Origin: an uncultured Verrucomicrobiota bacterium
GTDB taxonomy: Bacteria; Verrucomicrobiota; Verrucomicrobiae; Opitutales; Opitutaceae
DNA: 15,564 nt
NCBI GenBank assembly: GCA_946482165.1
Contig: CAMLQS010000094.1
Location: 1 to 15,564 of the forward strand
Reading direction: 5' to 3'
In this document: piece after piece, positions 14,710 through 15,564 of the stretch
Layout: every line of letters begins with the position of its first letter
How positions within the stretch are numbered: position 1 is the first letter of the stretch
Program-made: the position numbers and the translations under genes
Notes under the pieces: generated by a model
Database searches by the model: none
What the model was told of the DNA's origin: nothing
The model's input: only the letters and a program-made list of their open reading frames with translations

Positions 14710-15564
14710 TGTAAGAAGGCGGCGATCTCGTCGGCGCCGAGCACGCGGTCGTAGAGCCGCACGTCGTCGAGCGAGCCGGCGAGGAAGTTGTTGCCGGTTT
14801 GCAGGCCGCCGATGCGGAGGGCCGGGGGAAAGGTGCGCGTGCCGGTCGGGCCGGTGCCGCTGCCGCGCAGGACGCCATCGACATAGACCTGCATCGCGCC
14901 GGTGGCGTTGTTGCGCGTGGCGGCGAGGTGGTGCCACGCGCCGTCGTTGATATTGACCGAGGAGGCCAGCGTGACGTCGCCGCTGGTCGAGCCGACGCCG
15001 AGGACGAATTTGCCGTTCACCAAGGCCGTGCCCCAGTCGGCGCCGCCGCCGCCGACTTCGCCGTCGACGAGGCCCTTGCCGTTCCACCACTGCGCGCCGG
15101 CCCAGGCGGCGTTGTCGGTGGTCCTGATCCACATCGTCACGGTGAAGTCGGTCGTGACCGAACGCGGGATGGTGACGTAGGAGCCGGCTCCGTTGAACTG
15201 GCCCGCCTGCGCGCCGACAGTGCCGGTGGCGTAAGCCAAGGCGCTGCCCGTGCCGTGGTATGCTTTTCCGCCGGAGTCCTGCGTGTTGCCGTCGAGGGCG
15301 TAGCGCGCCTGCAGGCCGAGGTGGGAGGCGAGGCGGATGTCGTCGATGAAACGCGTGCCGGTGGTGAAGCCGTTGCCGATGCGAAAGCCGGTGAGGTTTG
15401 CGGCGTTGGCGATGCCGAGCGCGGACAGCGGGATGGTGATCTGCTGCCACTGGTTCGCCGGCGGGTTTACCCAAACCGTCGGTAGCCCCGAGCTGGAACC
15501 GCCGAGTTCACCGGCGACGCCGATGCTCTGCCCGGCGATCGGCGCAGGAATTCGTGGGCGCCAT
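14706..15564 (-). CDS. C-terminal part of a carbohydrate-binding LamG protein (5' end outside window)
   Basis: The frame is open up to the window edge, giving the last 285 residues. Residues 1 to about 80 look like the end of a beta-sandwich found in many secreted polysaccharide-acting proteins (NQWQQITIPLSALG, then GFRIGNG and FIDDIRLAS). From about 86 to 283 follows a LamG domain (YVTIPRS, TMWIRTTDN, KFVLGVGS, INDGAWHHLAATR, MQVYVDGVLRG, LDDVRLYDR), after which the protein ends. No catalytic motif is visible in this part, which may belong to a larger enzyme. A TTG at 15239 is in the middle of the LamG domain and is not the start. The LamG domain is about three quarters identical to that in the next gene, whose start codon overlaps this stop. 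Confidence 0.88.
   Translation of the reverse strand, partial: WRPRIPAPIAGQSIGVAGELGGSSSGLPTVWVNPPANQWQQITIPLSALGIANAANLTGFRIGNGFTTGTRFIDDIRLASHLGLQARYALDGNTQDSGGKAYHGTGSALAYATGTVGAQAGQFNGAGSYVTIPRSVTTDFTVTMWIRTTDNAAWAGAQWWNGKGLVDGEVGGGGADWGTALVNGKFVLGVGSTSGDVTLASSVNINDGAWHHLAATRNNATGAMQVYVDGVLRGSGTGPTGTRTFPPALRIGGLQTGNNFLAGSLDDVRLYDRVLGADEIAAFLQ
14736..15307 (-). repeat. LamG-coding direct repeat, copy 2 (in the truncated upstream gene)
   Basis: This is the partner of 13174-13745 in the same orientation. Long identical protein blocks are preserved, including VYVDGVLRGSGTGPTG, ASSVNINDGAWHH and LDDVRLYDR. The copies lie in adjacent genes of one operon and could recombine. Confidence 0.85.

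Noticed and set aside
14710..15474. N-terminal extension of the SGNH gene by 255 codons
   Set aside because: It is Arg/His-rich shadow sequence under the upstream LamG gene, and a signal peptide begins exactly at 14709.

Overview
The window looks like a piece of a Verrucomicrobiota genome, most plausibly Opitutaceae-like. The clues are high GC throughout, a PEP-CTERM protein, several LamG-type (concanavalin A-like) domains, many carbohydrate-active enzymes with no SusC/SusD pair in view, a long alpha-helical repeat protein of a kind I associate with this phylum, and start codons without Shine-Dalgarno sequences. No rRNA or protein marker is present, so this placement is inference.

Left part, + strand (1-3151). 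The window opens in the 3' end of a gene for a secreted-type protein with a ricin-like lectin domain, followed by a perfect 12-bp hairpin. Next is an exported protein built from ten tandem repeats of 32 residues (533-1780). After a 400-bp stretch with no gene I can support comes a LamG-like PEP-CTERM protein (2181-3065), closed by a strong rho-independent terminator (3118-3151).

Right part, - strand (15564 down to 3406). A run of seven genes in one direction forms a polysaccharide-degradation cluster. In transcription order they are: a truncated carbohydrate-binding/LamG protein (15564-14706); an SGNH esterase fused to Fn3, LamG and Fn3 domains (14709-12493); two tandem paralogous GH43 enzymes with CBM6-like tails (12458-11049 and 10995-9574); a GH2 beta-galactosidase-type enzyme (9529-7166); a CE1-type esterase (7129-6197); and a GH3 beta-glucosidase/xylosidase-type enzyme with a PA14-like insertion (5988-3406). 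Gaps are 34 to 53 bp, with one 4-bp overlap; only the GH3 gene has a larger leader (208 bp). The 5' end of the operon lies beyond the window.

How the genes may work together (inference). The SGNH, GH43 and CE1 proteins carry export signals. The GH2 and GH3 proteins do not. This suggests ester removal and arabinose/xylose/galactose side-chain trimming outside the cytoplasm, then uptake and final hydrolysis of small oligosaccharides inside. An esterified arabinoxylan or arabinogalactan-like polymer would fit. No transporter or regulator is visible here.

Nothing in the window is a phage, IS element, CRISPR array, RNA gene or defence system that I can recognise. The most unusual items are the strict 32-residue repeat protein, the gap-free LamG duplication across two translationally overlapping genes, and the consistent C/T-rich leaders in place of Shine-Dalgarno sequences.
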